Assembly (NCBI GenBank): GCA_016715105.1
Contig: JADKBO010000006.1
Coordinates: 248,001 to 312,000 of the forward strand
Reading direction: 5' to 3'
DNA length: 64,000 bases
Origin: Saprospiraceae bacterium
GTDB lineage: Bacteria; Bacteroidota; Bacteroidia; Chitinophagales; Saprospiraceae
Shown: piece after piece, positions 18,646 through 27,379 of the stretch
Position numbering within the stretch: the first letter of the stretch is position 1
How the letters are laid out: each line of letters begins with the position of its first letter
Notes under the pieces: generated by a model
The model's input: only the letters and a program-made list of their open reading frames with translations
Database searches by the model: none
What the model was told of the DNA's origin: nothing
Program-made: the position numbers and the translations under genes

Positions 18646-21270
18646 ATGCAAACATATAAACTGATTATTACTCTTTGTACCATTCTGCTAGGTGTGCAGA
18701 TTGGGCAAGCACAGTATACCAGTCAGGAAGTCTATGACTACGAAGAAAGAAATACCTATGAAATCGGTGGTATCAACATAGAAGGAGCGGTGAATAGAGA
18801 TCGCAATGCCATCAAATCTATCACAGGGCTGAGAGAAGGTGTCAAAATCACCATTCCTGGACCAGAAGTACAAGGGGCTATGAAGTCTTTGCTAAAACTG
18901 AGATTGTTTGATGATGTGCAAATTTATGTAGATAGCATTGTCAACGAACAAATCGTATACCTCACGCTCAAATTGGTGGACAAACCAACCTTATCAAGGT
19001 ATTTTTTCACAGGCGTAAAGGCAGCTTCACATGACGATTTAAGTGACATTGTCAAAGGTGTTCTGACAAAGGAAAGTATTGTAAAAGACGATGAAAAGGA
19101 ATTGGCCAAACAAAAATTGACAGAATATTATGTGAAAAAGGGAAAGTTGGATGCAGAAGTAACTTTGACTGAAATCAAGGACACTAGCCGCAACAATTCC
19201 ATCATCTTACAATTTGATGTTGATCCCAAAGAAAGGGTGAAAATTGAAGAAATCATATTTGAAGGCAATGCCACAGTTTCTGATAAAAAGCTGAGAAAGA
19301 AATTAAAAGATACCAAAAGAAAGGGTACATTTTTGAAGAAATCCAAATTTGTTGAAGATAGCTACCGAGATGATAAAGACAATATCATTGCATTTTACAA
19401 TGAAAAGGGGTATAAAAATGCACGCATTGTAGAGGATAGCATCTGGAGAAATGAAGATGGAAACCTCATGATAAAAATTTTGATTGAAGAGGGAAATGTG
19501 TTCCATTATAGAAATATTACCTGGAAAGGAAATACGATCTACTCAGACGATCAATTGAATAGAGTATTGGGTATTATTCCAGGAGATGTTTATAATCCTG
19601 AATTACTTTCCCAACGTTTGCGCTTTAGTCAAGATGGAGGCGACGTATCCTCTTATTATCTCGATGACGGTTATTTGAGTTTTAATGTTGATCCGGTAGA
19701 AACATCCATCGTCAATGACAGCATAGATGTTGAAATGAGGATTTACGAGGGCCCTAAGTTTACCATTGGAGACGTGGTCATCAAGGGCAATGACAGGACA
19801 CATGATCACGTGATCAGGAGGGCAGTAAGGACCAGACCAGGCCAAAAATTCTCGCGATCTGACATCATCCGTTCACAAAGAGAAATCATCAACCTAGGAT
19901 ATTTCAACCAAGAAAACCTGGATATACAAACACCTGTTAACGAAAATGCAGGTACAGTAAATATAGAATATACCGTTGAAGAAAAACCATCAGATCAATT
20001 GGAACTTTCCGCAGGTTATGGTGGACAAAGTGGTTTGATTGGTACATTGGGTGTTACTTTTAATAACTTTTCACTCAGAAACGTAAAAGATAGGTCGACT
20101 TGGTCTCCTTTACCACAAGGTGATGGTCAGAAGTTATCCTTGAGGGTACAATCAAATAGTAGGTTTTTCAGATCTTATAACTTCTCATTGACTGAGCCAT
20201 GGTTGGGAGGTAAAAAACCAAACTCTCTTACTGTGGGTTTGGTTGCAAGTGTTTTTGATTATACATTGGTTGGTTCTGGTGCCATCAATATCGTAAAAGG
20301 CTTTGTAGGTTTAGGAAGACAATTGAAGTGGCCAGATGATTTCTTTTCATCGAGTACCACACTCAATATTGAAAACTTAGCATTATCCAACTATCAGCAA
20401 GGTAACTTCTCTGTAGAAGAAAATGGAGTTTATTATCCAGTAAAAAATGGTAATTTCAACAACTTCTCAGTGACACAAAATTTTGTGAGGAGTTCTGTTT
20501 CTGACCCATTATTCCCGAGAAGTGGTTCTACTATTTCACTATCTGTACAGTTTACACCTCCTTATTCTTTATTTTCTAAAAGGAAAACATACATACCAAC
20601 CGATGAAGAAATAGCCGAAATAGAAACAAGGTTGAGAGAAGAATATGGCCCAGCAGATCCACCTTCACCTACAGAAATAGCATCTGAAGTCAATAGCGTG
20701 AGATTGGCAAAACAATTTAAATGGCTGGAATACCACAAATGGAAGTTTGCTTCAGAGTTTTATTTCAACCTATTTAACAAATTGGTTTTGAAGGCTCAGG
20801 CAAAAATTGGTGTGATGGGCTACTACGATAAAAATGTTGGAGTACCACCTTTTGAAAGATTCTTACTAGGTGGAGATGGTCTATCCAATCAAAATAACTT
20901 CATCACGGGTCAAGACATCATTTCATTGAGAGGTTATGACGCACAAACAGATTTCCCTATCAATAACTTAGGGGGAGCAACCATCTATGATAAGTTTACC
21001 TTAGAATTGAGGTATCCGATATCACTCAATCCGAGCAGTACGATATTTGTAACGAGCTTTGTGCAAGGAGGTAATTCTTGGGGTAAATTCAGAGATTTCA
21101 ATCCATTCGATGTTAAGAGATCTGCGGGTATGGGTTTGAGGGTTTTCCTTCCGATGTTTGGTTTACTTGGATTTGATTATGGATTTGGTATTGATAAAAA
21201 CTTGCCTGCTGGTTCTTCTTGGAAGGATTATGGAAGGTTTAGTATAGTCATTGGTTTTGAACCAGAATAA
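18646..21270 (+). CDS. bamA: Outer-membrane protein assembly factor BamA
   Basis: The 874-residue central subunit of the BAM complex inserts beta-barrel proteins into the outer membrane. A signal peptide ends after QIGQAQ (near residue 23). POTRA domains follow to about residue 460; for example VKIEEIIFEGNATVSDKKLR and FTIGDVVIKGNDRTHDHVIR each begin a repeat. The C-terminal barrel has the VRGF-like loop as SLRGYDAQ. The ATG at 18646 was chosen because it directly precedes a standard signal peptide; an upstream frame extension of 29 residues has no such feature. It follows uppS and precedes the Skp-like chaperone gene, so periplasmic chaperone and barrel insertase are produced together. Confidence 0.96.
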   Translation: MQTYKLIITLCTILLGVQIGQAQYTSQEVYDYEERNTYEIGGINIEGAVNRDRNAIKSITGLREGVKITIPGPEVQGAMKSLLKLRLFDDVQIYVDSIVNEQIVYLTLKLVDKPTLSRYFFTGVKAASHDDLSDIVKGVLTKESIVKDDEKELAKQKLTEYYVKKGKLDAEVTLTEIKDTSRNNSIILQFDVDPKERVKIEEIIFEGNATVSDKKLRKKLKDTKRKGTFLKKSKFVEDSYRDDKDNIIAFYNEKGYKNARIVEDSIWRNEDGNLMIKILIEEGNVFHYRNITWKGNTIYSDDQLNRVLGIIPGDVYNPELLSQRLRFSQDGGDVSSYYLDDGYLSFNVDPVETSIVNDSIDVEMRIYEGPKFTIGDVVIKGNDRTHDHVIRRAVRTRPGQKFSRSDIIRSQREIINLGYFNQENLDIQTPVNENAGTVNIEYTVEEKPSDQLELSAGYGGQSGLIGTLGVTFNNFSLRNVKDRSTWSPLPQGDGQKLSLRVQSNSRFFRSYNFSLTEPWLGGKKPNSLTVGLVASVFDYTLVGSGAINIVKGFVGLGRQLKWPDDFFSSSTTLNIENLALSNYQQGNFSVEENGVYYPVKNGNFNNFSVTQNFVRSSVSDPLFPRSGSTISLSVQFTPPYSLFSKRKTYIPTDEEIAEIETRLREEYGPADPPSPTEIASEVNSVRLAKQFKWLEYHKWKFASEFYFNLFNKLVLKAQAKIGVMGYYDKNVGVPPFERFLLGGDGLSNQNNFITGQDIISLRGYDAQTDFPINNLGGATIYDKFTLELRYPISLNPSSTIFVTSFVQGGNSWGKFRDFNPFDVKRSAGMGLRVFLPMFGLLGFDYGFGIDKNLPAGSSWKDYGRFSIVIGFEPE

Positions 21271-21272
21271 TG

Positions 21273-21280
21273 TATTTTTG
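21273..21280 (+). promoter_or_regulatory. -7 promoter element before ompH
   Basis: TATTTTTG (TAnnTTTG) begins 3 nt after the bamA stop and lies 134 nt before the ompH ATG. It could give ompH a separate transcript. Confidence 0.4.
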
Positions 21281-21308
21281 CCATTCTTTTGCTGAAGACA
21301 AAGACCTT

Positions 21309-21336
21309 AGGTCAAAAGTCTAAAGTTAAAGTATGG
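21309..21336. repeat. Heptamer array (AGGTCAA/AAGTCTA/AAGTTAA type)
   Basis: Four consecutive 7-nt words, AGGTCAA, AAGTCTA, AAGTTAA and AGTATGG, keep an AGT/AGG core in register. The array lies in the untranslated region between bamA and ompH. Confidence 0.5.
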
Positions 21337-21414
21337 TTAAACGAAGGTGAGGGTTGTTTCAAAAGCATAAAACATCCGTCATAAATTAAAATTAAACAGT
21401 TAGAAATTAATACA

Positions 21415-21927
21415 ATGAAAAAACTTTTCGTACTAGCACTTGGAATTTTCTTATTCAGTGCTTCCGCAACTGCACAAAAATTTGGATATATCAATAGTCA
21501 GGAATTGTTGGTCAGCTTACCAGAAGTGAAAGCAGCAGATTCAGAACTTGAAGCATTCCAAAAACAATTGATGACCAAAGGTCAAGAATTGGTTGCTACA
21601 TTTGAAACAGAATATAAAGCTTATGTTGAAGAAGCAAATAAAGGCTTACTTTCAAAAGTTCAAATGCAAAAGAAAGAAGAAGATCTTGGTGTAAAGCAAA
21701 AAACCATTCAAGATTACGAGCAAGAAGTACAACTAAAATTGTCTCAGAAAAGAGAAACTATCTATAAGCCAATTTTAGATAAAATAAACACTACCATCAC
21801 TGCTTTTGGAAAAGAAAATGGCTATACCATGATCTTTGATTCAAGTGCTGGCAATCTATTGTTTGTACAGGATTCTGACAATCTATTTGAAGCAATCAAG
21901 GCTAAATTGAGTATCGCCTCAAACTAA
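21415..21927 (+). CDS. OmpH/Skp-family periplasmic chaperone
   Basis: A 170-residue secreted protein with a cleavable signal peptide ending in SATAQ (residue 20). The mature protein begins KFGYINSQELLVSLPEVKAAD, the typical Skp/OmpH start, and continues with long heptad-rich helices (about 40-125) with high glutamate and lysine content that form the coiled-coil tentacles. It holds unfolded outer-membrane proteins in the periplasm and hands them to BamA, whose gene lies directly upstream. Length and layout are normal. A strong terminator follows, closing the uppS-bamA-ompH unit. Confidence 0.92.
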   Translation: MKKLFVLALGIFLFSASATAQKFGYINSQELLVSLPEVKAADSELEAFQKQLMTKGQELVATFETEYKAYVEEANKGLLSKVQMQKKEEDLGVKQKTIQDYEQEVQLKLSQKRETIYKPILDKINTTITAFGKENGYTMIFDSSAGNLLFVQDSDNLFEAIKAKLSIASN

Positions 21928-21954
21928 TATATCTCTCTAATAGAGCTTAACGAT

Positions 21955-21990
21955 AAAAAGAGTTACCCAAAAAGTAACTCTTTTTTTGTC
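21955..21990 (+). terminator. Intrinsic terminator after ompH
   Basis: Stem AAAGAGTTAC / GTAACTCTTT with a short CCAAAAA loop and a T-tract, 28 nt after the stop codon. Confidence 0.9.
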
Positions 21991-22066
21991 TGCCACTGAG
22001 GGCTGGTACAAAATAAAAATTTTAAACGTTGGAGAATTACTCCAATTTTCAAAAACTGGTAAGGTT

Positions 22067-22099
22067 TTTGTTATATTATAAATATTTATAATATGTTTG
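22067..22099 (+). promoter_or_regulatory. Full Bacteroidota promoter overlapping the nlpC start region
   Basis: TTTG at 22067-22070 and TATGTTTG at 22092-22099, spaced by 21 nt, fit the -33 TTTG / -7 TAnnTTTG consensus. The predicted transcript start falls at about the ATG of 22104, so the mRNA would be leaderless or nearly so unless a later start codon is used. Confidence 0.6.
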
Positions 22100-22103
22100 T
22101 GGT

Positions 22104-22778
22104 ATGACTTTAAGGGTTTTGATTCAAATTTGCTTATTTTCATTACTTGCGATGATGACAACATCATGTGCAAGTAGTAAAAAATATGGCAATAGAAACA
22201 GTTCTTATACAAAGTCACGCACCGCTCGCTCCAATCAAAATAAGCCCGCTAAATCCAACGATGATTATTTAGCAGTAGTTGATGTGAAAAATGATAAAAA
22301 GGGAGGATATGATGTACCTTCCAAAAAGAAATATAGAAAACCACTACAAAACGATGATGTAGAAAAAGCCTTTCGAGAAGGCATCTATGAAACTGGCTCC
22401 CAATATATAGGATTGAAATACAGGTCTGGTGGGCGGGCACCTAATACAGGTTTTGATTGTTCTGGCTTTGTATCCTACGTAATGGGCCAAAGTGGTATAA
22501 AGATTGGCGGATCTTCTATTTCTATGTCCAAATTGGGTTTGCCCAAGGATAAAGAAAATCTACAAATAGGTGACTTGGTTTTTTTTGGTAGAAATGGTAA
22601 TATCCACCATGTTGGCATCGTATCCAATAATGTGGATGGTGAAATAGAAATGATTCACAGTGCATCCAGTACTGGTATATCAGTAGATATCATAGACAAA
22701 TCTGATTATTGGAGGCGCAAATTTATGTTTGGCAGGGATATCATTACGCCACATCTTGAGAAGCCAGCTGATAAATAG
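22104..22778 (+). CDS. NlpC/P60-family cell-wall hydrolase lipoprotein
   Basis: A 224-residue lipoprotein; the lipobox TTSC puts the lipidated cysteine at residue 22. A lysine-rich, charged linker (about 25-90) leads to an NlpC/P60 domain (about 95-215). The catalytic cysteine is in GFDCSGFVSYV (near residue 118) and the histidine in IHHVGIVS (near 168), with the polar third residue following. Such enzymes cut between D-glutamate and diaminopimelate in peptidoglycan stem peptides. The promoter lies unusually close to the start codon. It is followed by a repeat-rich gap and has no operon partner. Confidence 0.93.
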   Translation: MTLRVLIQICLFSLLAMMTTSCASSKKYGNRNSSYTKSRTARSNQNKPAKSNDDYLAVVDVKNDKKGGYDVPSKKKYRKPLQNDDVEKAFREGIYETGSQYIGLKYRSGGRAPNTGFDCSGFVSYVMGQSGIKIGGSSISMSKLGLPKDKENLQIGDLVFFGRNGNIHHVGIVSNNVDGEIEMIHSASSTGISVDIIDKSDYWRRKFMFGRDIITPHLEKPADK

Positions 22779-23207
22779 TGAGATGTAAGATGTGAAATGT
22801 TGGTAGTAGTTGTTGTATGAGCCCCCTTTTACCCAAACACAAAGATCGAATGTGTTGAATCTTCGATCTTCACCACTTTTGACCCGATCACAAAGATCGA
22901 ATGTGTTGCATATTCGATCTTCATTAACGTCCTAGTTCAGTTAATTTTTTTTTGCAACATGGAGCATAGGCAACATGGATCATAGGAGGTTTATGCTTTT
23001 GATAGAATTATTATCCTCCTACAACCGACGATAAAATAAATCACATTCATAAAACTCAAACAAAAAGCCGTTTTTGTCCTTTAAATACCTGTTACTTTCT
23101 CATTAGCACATTAATACCCATAGGAAATGAATTAGACCATTTACTTTTCTATTTTTGCTATCCCTTATCATCATAAAAGGAACAATTAAAGTCATTAAAT
23201 AAAAAAT
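22779..23207. repeat. Repeat-rich intergenic region with two dyads and short arrays
   Basis: This gap holds three kinds of repeat. At 22781-22803 there is a heptamer series AGATGTA, AGATGTG, AAATGTT. At 22842-22870 and 22893-22921 there are two hairpins with identical 9-bp arms AAGATCGAA / TTCGATCTT and loops that begin TGTGTTG; the copies are about 51 nt apart. At 22954-22985 the 16-mer GCAACATGGAGCATAG occurs twice with one change. Neither hairpin has a T-tract, so they are not simple terminators. Confidence 0.7.
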
Positions 23208-24521
23208 ATGGATTTCATCAACCGCATCCCCAGACAGAAATCAGAAGCTTTGTTTGCAAAAGCAAAAACCTTATTTCCAGGAGGCGTCAATTCTCCAGTG
23301 CGCGCATTTAAATCTGTAACCGGAGCGCCACTATTCATTAAAAAAGGTGATGGCAGTCGCATTTGGGATGAAGACGACAATGAATACATCGATTTTTGTG
23401 GTTCTTGGGGGCCGCTCATTTTAGGACACAACAATGAAGCTGTCAGAAATGCCATCGTTGAAACAGTAGGTCAAGGTACCAGCTTTGGAACGCCCACCAA
23501 GTACGGAGTAGAAATTGGTGAATTGTTGATCAATAATCACCGATATCTGGAAAAAATCCGCTTTGTAAGTTCTGGCACTGAGGCAGTCATGAGTGCAATC
23601 AGATTGGCCAGAGGTTATACCGGTAAGAGCAAAATTTTAAAATTTGAAGGTTGTTATCATGGACACGTTGATTCTTTGATGGTCAAGGCTGGTAGCGGAT
23701 TGGTCACTTTTGGTGTTTCAACTTCTGCTGGTGTGCCACAATCCTTTGCCGAAGAAACGATCGTTCTTCCACTCAACGACCTACAAGGTTTCATTGACTT
23801 GATGTCCCAACAAAGTGATGAGATTGCAGCCGTAATCATAGAGCCCATCCCTGCAAATAATGGCTTGTTGTTGCAGGATTATAACTACCTCGCTTGGTTG
23901 AGGAAAGTTTGTGATGAACACAATGTTTTACTGATATTTGATGAAGTAATCTCTGGTTTCAGAATTAGTTTTGAGGGTGCAAGTGGTCATTACAGCATCC
24001 AACCTGATTTGATTACCTTCGGAAAAATCATAGGTGGAGGTATGCCTGTGGGAGCATATGGCGGCCGAGCAGACATCATGGCTATGATTGCACCAGATGG
24101 ACCTGTTTATCAAGCAGGTACTTTGAGTGCAAATCCTGTAACCTTATCTGCGGGCATTGCAACCATCAAACAATTACTTCAAGAAGGATTTTACGAAACT
24201 TTGGAAGCAAAAACGCAAAAAGTGGTTGATGCAATGGAAAGCTACTTTGACGAAAAAGGATATGACATCAGCATGCCGCACATTGGCAGTATATTTTGGA
24301 TTTGTTTTACGAAAGACCGAGTTTTTACAGCTGATCAGATTGATCCCAAAGGCATGGATAAATTTAAAATCATCCACCATGAATTGCTGCAACGAGGTAT
24401 TTATTTAGGTCCATCTGGTTATGAAGTTGGATTTATCTCTGCTGCACACACAGACGACGATTTGGAAATTTTTGTCACGCATCTCAAAGCTGCCATAGAT
24501 TTGGCCTATAAACCTGTATAA
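23208..24521 (+). CDS. hemL: Glutamate-1-semialdehyde 2,1-aminomutase
   Basis: This 437-residue PLP enzyme converts glutamate 1-semialdehyde to 5-aminolevulinate in the C5 route of haem synthesis. FPGGVNSPVRAFKSV (about 24-38), the SSGTEAVMSAIRLARGYTGK segment, LIFDEVISGFR and the PLP lysine in FGKIIGGGMPVGAYGGR (K near 272) are all intact and the length is normal. The adjacent histidine kinase starts 1 nt after its stop, so hemL is cotranscribed with a two-component system. That arrangement is not a textbook operon and may reflect only shared transcription. Confidence 0.97.
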   Translation: MDFINRIPRQKSEALFAKAKTLFPGGVNSPVRAFKSVTGAPLFIKKGDGSRIWDEDDNEYIDFCGSWGPLILGHNNEAVRNAIVETVGQGTSFGTPTKYGVEIGELLINNHRYLEKIRFVSSGTEAVMSAIRLARGYTGKSKILKFEGCYHGHVDSLMVKAGSGLVTFGVSTSAGVPQSFAEETIVLPLNDLQGFIDLMSQQSDEIAAVIIEPIPANNGLLLQDYNYLAWLRKVCDEHNVLLIFDEVISGFRISFEGASGHYSIQPDLITFGKIIGGGMPVGAYGGRADIMAMIAPDGPVYQAGTLSANPVTLSAGIATIKQLLQEGFYETLEAKTQKVVDAMESYFDEKGYDISMPHIGSIFWICFTKDRVFTADQIDPKGMDKFKIIHHELLQRGIYLGPSGYEVGFISAAHTDDDLEIFVTHLKAAIDLAYKPV

Positions 24522-24522
24522 G

Positions 24523-25470
24523 ATGTCAATGAAGTGGTTGAGTTATCTGGTTATTTCCTACATGTTGCTTGCGCTCATTTGGTGGACCATTTTGCTCCAT
24601 TCAAAAAATCAACAGGCCTTCGATTCCAAAGCGGCTTTGATGACAGTACAAGGAAATCTTACAGAAATTGCCCCCTTGGAATCGGAATACAAACGTCAAG
24701 CCAATATGATTTTGGGAGAAGGTATTGTATTTGGAGTATCACTTTTGTTGGGAATCTGGCTTATCCAACGTTCATTTTCGAGAGAATTGGAAGTGAGGGA
24801 ACGGCAGAATAATTTTCTTTTATCCGTGACCCATGAGTTGAAATCTCCCCTTACCTCCATCAATTTGTCACTGGAGACCATGCGCAAAAGGACGCTTTCT
24901 CAAGAAATGATCAAAGACATTTCAGATACAGCCTTGGGAGAAAGTCATCGTTTAGAAAATCTAATCAATGATTTGCTTTTGGCCACTAAATTAGACCATG
25001 AATACGCCTTTTTGAAAACAAATACAGACGTCTCGACCATGATCAAAGAAATCCTGGACGAATACTTTTTGAATCGGGACAATGTAGTACTGCATCACCA
25101 CATCCAAGATGCCATCTTTGCGGATATTGATCAGGCAGCTTTTGAAAAAGTAGTAACCAACTTGATAGAAAATGCCATCAAATATGGAAATGGTCAAAAA
25201 ATTGAAGTCAATTTGCTGAAAGAGCAAGATAACAAAAGCTTTAAGTTGGAAGTAAAAGATGAAGGTCCAGGCATTCCTGCCAAAGAGCGAGAAAAGATCT
25301 TTCAAAAATTCTACAGAGTCGGATCAGAAAATACCCGTAAAACAAAAGGTACTGGACTCGGTTTATACATCATAGAACGGATTGTCGAAGGGCATCATGG
25401 CAATGTTTCCTATCTGGAAAACAAACCAACAGGAGCCATTTTTGAGGTAAAAATTCCGATGAAGGCATGA
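24523..25470 (+). CDS. Membrane sensor histidine kinase
   Basis: A 315-residue kinase with two membrane helices (about 5-26 and 66-84) that frame a short periplasmic segment of about 40 residues. The dimerisation/phosphoacceptor domain has SVTHELKSPLTS with the histidine near residue 103. The ATP-binding domain carries the N box NLIENAIKYG, the G1 box DEGPGIP and the G2 box GTGLGLYI. No HAMP or PAS domain is visible, so sensing probably occurs through the small loop or the membrane. Its stop overlaps the response-regulator start by 4 nt (ATGA), so the two form a cognate pair. The stimulus is unknown. Confidence 0.95.
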   Translation: MSMKWLSYLVISYMLLALIWWTILLHSKNQQAFDSKAALMTVQGNLTEIAPLESEYKRQANMILGEGIVFGVSLLLGIWLIQRSFSRELEVRERQNNFLLSVTHELKSPLTSINLSLETMRKRTLSQEMIKDISDTALGESHRLENLINDLLLATKLDHEYAFLKTNTDVSTMIKEILDEYFLNRDNVVLHHHIQDAIFADIDQAAFEKVVTNLIENAIKYGNGQKIEVNLLKEQDNKSFKLEVKDEGPGIPAKEREKIFQKFYRVGSENTRKTKGTGLGLYIIERIVEGHHGNVSYLENKPTGAIFEVKIPMKA

Positions 25471-26156
25471 GAATATTACTGGTAGAAGATGAAGATCAAA
25501 TTCGCAAATTGGTGCGGATGAACTTGCAGATGGAAGGTTACGAAGTAGTGGAAGCTATAGACGGAGCCATTGCCTTACAATACATCGATCAGCAACATTT
25601 CGACTTGATTTTATTGGACATCATGTTGCCAGAAGTCAATGGTTTTCAAATTTGTGAACAGGTAAGACTGAGAAATAAAAAAGTAGGTATCATCATCATG
25701 TCTGCCAAAGATAGTTCGGAAGACCGCATTTTGGGCCTCAAACTAGGAGCTGATGATTACATCAATAAACCATTCAACCTTGAGGAATTGCTGTTAAGGG
25801 TACAAAATCTCGTCAAACGGAGCAGTATCGAGAAAAAAACCCAATTGGAAACTTACTCATTTGGTGATAATAAAATTAATTTTGCGACCTACGAAGCAGA
25901 GGGCCTGGGTGGTCCACTCAAGTTGACAAATAAAGAAGTTTTACTTTTACAAATGTTGATAGAACATAAAAATGAGGTTGTAAGTCGCCAACAAATCTTA
26001 CAAAGTGTGTGGGGATATGATGTGTATCCATCCACAAGGACGATCGATAACTTCATCATGGCTTTCCGCAAATACTTTGAAAAAGACCCCAAAGACCCTA
26101 AATATTTTCAAAGCATCAGAGGAGTTGGATACAAGTTTTCTATCTCGGCAGATTGA
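25467..26156 (+). CDS. OmpR/PhoB-family response regulator
   Basis: A 229-residue regulator with a receiver domain (1-115) and a winged-helix DNA-binding domain (about 130-228). The phosphoacceptor aspartate is D51 in LILLDIMLPEVNG, with acidic pocket residues in LVEDED, the threonine/serine position in MSAKDSS and the lysine in YINKPFN. The DNA-binding domain has LTNKEVLLLQMLIEH and the ending RTIDNFIMAFRKYFEKDP with SIRGVGYKF. It is cognate to the preceding kinase by a 4-nt overlap. Targets cannot be inferred from the window. Confidence 0.96.
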   Translation: MRILLVEDEDQIRKLVRMNLQMEGYEVVEAIDGAIALQYIDQQHFDLILLDIMLPEVNGFQICEQVRLRNKKVGIIIMSAKDSSEDRILGLKLGADDYINKPFNLEELLLRVQNLVKRSSIEKKTQLETYSFGDNKINFATYEAEGLGGPLKLTNKEVLLLQMLIEHKNEVVSRQQILQSVWGYDVYPSTRTIDNFIMAFRKYFEKDPKDPKYFQSIRGVGYKFSISAD

Positions 26157-26217
26157 CCAGCATCCAAAATCAACATTAAACAAAATCTGCCAAAAGCAAA
26201 CATCATAAAATAATACC

Positions 26218-27297
26218 ATGCCAGGAAGTACCTACGGACAAGTTTTCAGAATCACAACATATGGAGAGTCACACGGCAAAGGTATTGGTGTGGTGATTGA
26301 CGGATGCCCGGCAGGAATTCCCATTACAGAAGAGGATATAGCCATTGATTTGGATAGAAGGAGACCGGGACAATCGGCAATTGTTACTCAGAGAAAAGAA
26401 AGCGATACTCCACACATCATGTCTGGAGTATTTGAAGATTTTACCACAGGCACTCCCATCAACATATTTATACCCAATGAAGACCAACGATCAAAGGACT
26501 ACGGCCATATAAAAGATGCCTTTAGACCTTCTCATGCTGATTTTACTTATCAGGAAAAATATGGCATCAGGGATTATAGAGGAGGGGGAAGATCTTCAGC
26601 CAGAGAAACCGCAGCTAGGGTTGCTGCTGGTGTGATTGCGAAAAAGTTATTGTCGCATTATGGTGTGATTATCACAGCTTATGTGGATCAAGTCGGGCAT
26701 ATAAGCATTCCAGAAGAAAATTATCCTTTGTCATTTGCTACTATTGAAGAAAATCCAGTGCGCTGCCCTCATCCTGAAACCGCTGCTAAAATGGAAGCCT
26801 TCATCAAGGAGGTTCGCAAAGATGGTGATACGGTGGGCGGAGTGGTAAGCTGTCTCATTCAAAACTGTCCCATTGGGCTTGGCGAACCAGTATTCGACAG
26901 ACTTCACGCCGATTTGGGCAAAGCCATGTTGAGCATCAATGCGGTAAAAGGGTTCCAATATGGGTCGGGATTTAGATCGGCCCGTATGAGAGGATCAGAA
27001 CACAACGATCTTTTTGACAACATCGATGGCAAAATAGTAACCCGTACCAATAACAGCGGAGGTATTCAGGGAGGCATATCCAATGGCATGGAAATCTACT
27101 TTTCTGTAGCGTTCAAACCAGTAGCGACGATTGTCATGGCTCAAGAATCCGTTGATAAAGATGGAAATGCTGCATTGGTTGAAGGCAAAGGTCGTCATGA
27201 CCCTTGTGTGGTTCCTAGGGCGGTGCCGATTGTGGAAGCGATGGCTGCGCTTACACTAGCAGATCATTTATTGAGGGCAAGATTAGCCAAAGTTTAA
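26218..27297 (+). CDS. aroC: Chorismate synthase
   Basis: The 359-residue flavin-dependent enzyme makes chorismate from 5-enolpyruvylshikimate 3-phosphate, the last common step of aromatic biosynthesis. Signatures are GESHGKGIGVVIDGCPAG (residues 15-32), RRPGQSAIVTQRKESD, RDYRGGGRSSARETAARVAAG (about 117-137) and NNSGGIQGGISNG. All are intact and the length is normal. It begins 61 nt after the response-regulator stop and may be read from the same transcript. Confidence 0.98.
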   Translation: MPGSTYGQVFRITTYGESHGKGIGVVIDGCPAGIPITEEDIAIDLDRRRPGQSAIVTQRKESDTPHIMSGVFEDFTTGTPINIFIPNEDQRSKDYGHIKDAFRPSHADFTYQEKYGIRDYRGGGRSSARETAARVAAGVIAKKLLSHYGVIITAYVDQVGHISIPEENYPLSFATIEENPVRCPHPETAAKMEAFIKEVRKDGDTVGGVVSCLIQNCPIGLGEPVFDRLHADLGKAMLSINAVKGFQYGSGFRSARMRGSEHNDLFDNIDGKIVTRTNNSGGIQGGISNGMEIYFSVAFKPVATIVMAQESVDKDGNAALVEGKGRHDPCVVPRAVPIVEAMAALTLADHLLRARLAKV

Positions 27298-27321
27298 GCT
27301 ATTCGTTTCTGGATTATTTGT

Positions 27322-27355
27322 TAGATTTGGCTTTAGGTTCTGAACAATAGAACCT
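27322..27355 (+). promoter_or_regulatory. Promoter and perfect dyad upstream of cydAB
   Basis: TAGATTTG at 27322-27329 fits TAnnTTTG. It is followed at 27335-27355 by a perfect 7-bp dyad AGGTTCT / AGAACCT with a 7-nt spacer. The dyad lies around the expected transcription start and has no T-tract, so an operator or a 5' leader hairpin is more likely than a terminator. Confidence 0.5.
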
Positions 27356-27379
27356 CCACGTTTTACAAAATCCACAGGT

